From positions 1 through 24,204 of the forward strand of contig CAZWOU010000108.1 in the NCBI GenBank assembly GCA_964635375.1: a stretch of 24,204 bases of DNA, read 5' to 3'. Source of the stretch: CAZMNY01 sp964635375 (lineage in GTDB: Bacteria; Planctomycetota; Planctomycetia; Pirellulales; Pirellulaceae). Positions 23,630-24,204 of the stretch are shown piece by piece. The position numbers were made by a program, and so were the translations under genes. Under the pieces are notes generated by a model. It had not been told where the DNA came from. It searched no databases and saw nothing but the letters and a program-made list of their open reading frames with translations. Each line of letters opens with the position of its first letter. Position 1 is the first letter of the stretch.

Positions 23630-24204
23630 TCAGCGAGTCGCTAATCCAGTCGGAAAAGCGACCTTGGCATTGCGGACGAATTGAAGATCGTCGGCAGACA
23701 AGCGTCGGACCAAAACCGTAGTTGTTTGGCCGCTCTTCTTGAGCAGGCGCACATGGTTGTCGAAAACGGCGATCAACTTTGCCTCAACGCTATACTTGCC
23801 AGTGTTGTCAACCCAGTTGCGATACCGAGGCGTTGCGTTCTTGGACGAGTCGCCATCTGCAGGCTCAGCTTTCTTGGCGTCATCAAACAGCCCTTCCCCC
23901 TCAGACTTCGCGTCGACCTTGTCTTCTTCGATCTCTTTGTAAAACGACTCCTCTTTCTCGGCCGCCGCCTTTAGGCCGACATAGAGATGTGAGAAGTCGG
24001 GCGTCGCCGCGCCGTCGGTCGCAGCGGGCTTGGCAGGTGCGGCAGCCGGTTTGGCTTCAGGCTTCGCGGCAGCTGGTTTAGCGGCGGGTGTGGCAGCAGG
24101 CGCGGCTGCAGGTTTAGCGGCTGCAGGCTTGGCGGCGGCAGGTTTCGCAGCGGCAGGTTTTGCAGCAGCAGGCTTCGCGGCAGGCTTGGCAGCAGCAGGT
24201 TTCG
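23630..24204 (-). CDS. SHD1-domain protein with Ala/Lys/Pro-rich linker, N-terminus outside window
   Basis: An open minus-strand frame enters at the window edge and ends with TGA at 23630-23632 (191 codons seen). The visible N-terminal part is a low-complexity AKPAAAKPAA-type repeat (about 24050-24204). A charged helical segment follows (SHLYVGLKAAAEKEESFYKE), then an acidic stretch. The C-terminal domain is YRNWVDNTGKYSVEAKLIAV, then DNHVRLLKKSGQTTTVLVRR and LSADDLQFV. This is the SLA1 homology domain 1 pattern (W-D-x-T-G-x-x-x-V-E-A, K-x-x-G, L-S-x-x-D), frequent in planctomycete envelope proteins. Its partner is unknown. It is probably the first visible gene of an operon with the ThuA-domain gene 34 bases downstream. 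Confidence 0.88.
   Translation of the reverse strand, partial: KPAAAKPAAKPAAAKPAAAKPAAAKPAAAKPAAAPAATPAAKPAAAKPEAKPAAAPAKPAATDGAATPDFSHLYVGLKAAAEKEESFYKEIEEDKVDAKSEGEGLFDDAKKAEPADGDSSKNATPRYRNWVDNTGKYSVEAKLIAVFDNHVRLLKKSGQTTTVLVRRLSADDLQFVRNAKVAFPTGLATR

Noticed and set aside
1..24204. tRNA, rRNA, transposon or prophage genes
   Set aside because: No T-arm/anticodon pattern, rRNA-like stretch, transposase motif, flanking target duplication or phage protein was recognised on either strand by eye.

Overview
The window looks like a chromosomal stretch from a planctomycete, probably of the Pirellulales type. It appears to be a draft or metagenome-derived scaffold, because it carries two 10-N and two 100-N gaps. 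The taxonomic call is an inference from gene content: an SHD1-domain protein with a long Ala/Lys/Pro linker, a ThuA-domain protein, a sulfatase, a Tat-type amidohydrolase, a DUF1573 protein, an NHLRC2-like thioredoxin/NHL lipoprotein and a zinc-ribbon protein with a low-complexity tail. Genes are loosely packed, with no rRNA, tRNA, CRISPR array, transposase or phage gene seen.

Layout. 1-2331: two divergent response regulators, a truncated NarL/FixJ type on the minus strand and a sigma-54-dependent NtrC type on the plus strand. 2712-4867: sucC and sucD (succinyl-CoA synthetase). 4893-7291: two tandem paralogous outer-membrane-like proteins on the minus strand, preceded by a structured leader. 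7415-11057: a doubtful minus-strand ORF, then a plus-strand run of amidohydrolase, sulfatase and apt. 11144-14975: a divergent pair, the NHLRC2-like lipoprotein (minus) and a DUF1573 protein (plus). 15024-21435: four minus-strand genes (unknown acidic protein, zinc-ribbon membrane protein, M32 carboxypeptidase, N-acyl-D-amino-acid deacylase). 21793-22686: a beta-barrel protein with an internal gap. 22753-24204: a probable operon of an SHD1-domain protein (5' end outside the window) and a ThuA-domain protein.

Three of the four gaps lie inside genes in a way that can be corrected by reading. Short exact duplications flank the Ns (5 bp, 3 bp and 55 bp). Removing the Ns plus one copy restores a continuous protein each time: the GAFTGA loop of the sigma-54 regulator, the second outer-membrane paralog, and the NHLRC2-like lipoprotein. 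The last two are therefore single genes, although a naive annotation would split them. The sigma-54 regulator also has a separate frameshift near 1249.

Functionally this is mostly a mixture of core metabolism (sucCD, apt), cell-envelope proteins, catabolic enzymes and two signalling regulators. I see no convincing new multi-gene system. The observations most worth following are the leader with a perfect 10-bp inverted repeat in front of the paralogous envelope pair, the NHLRC2-like/DUF1573 divergent pair, the SHD1-ThuA operon, and the zinc-ribbon membrane protein.
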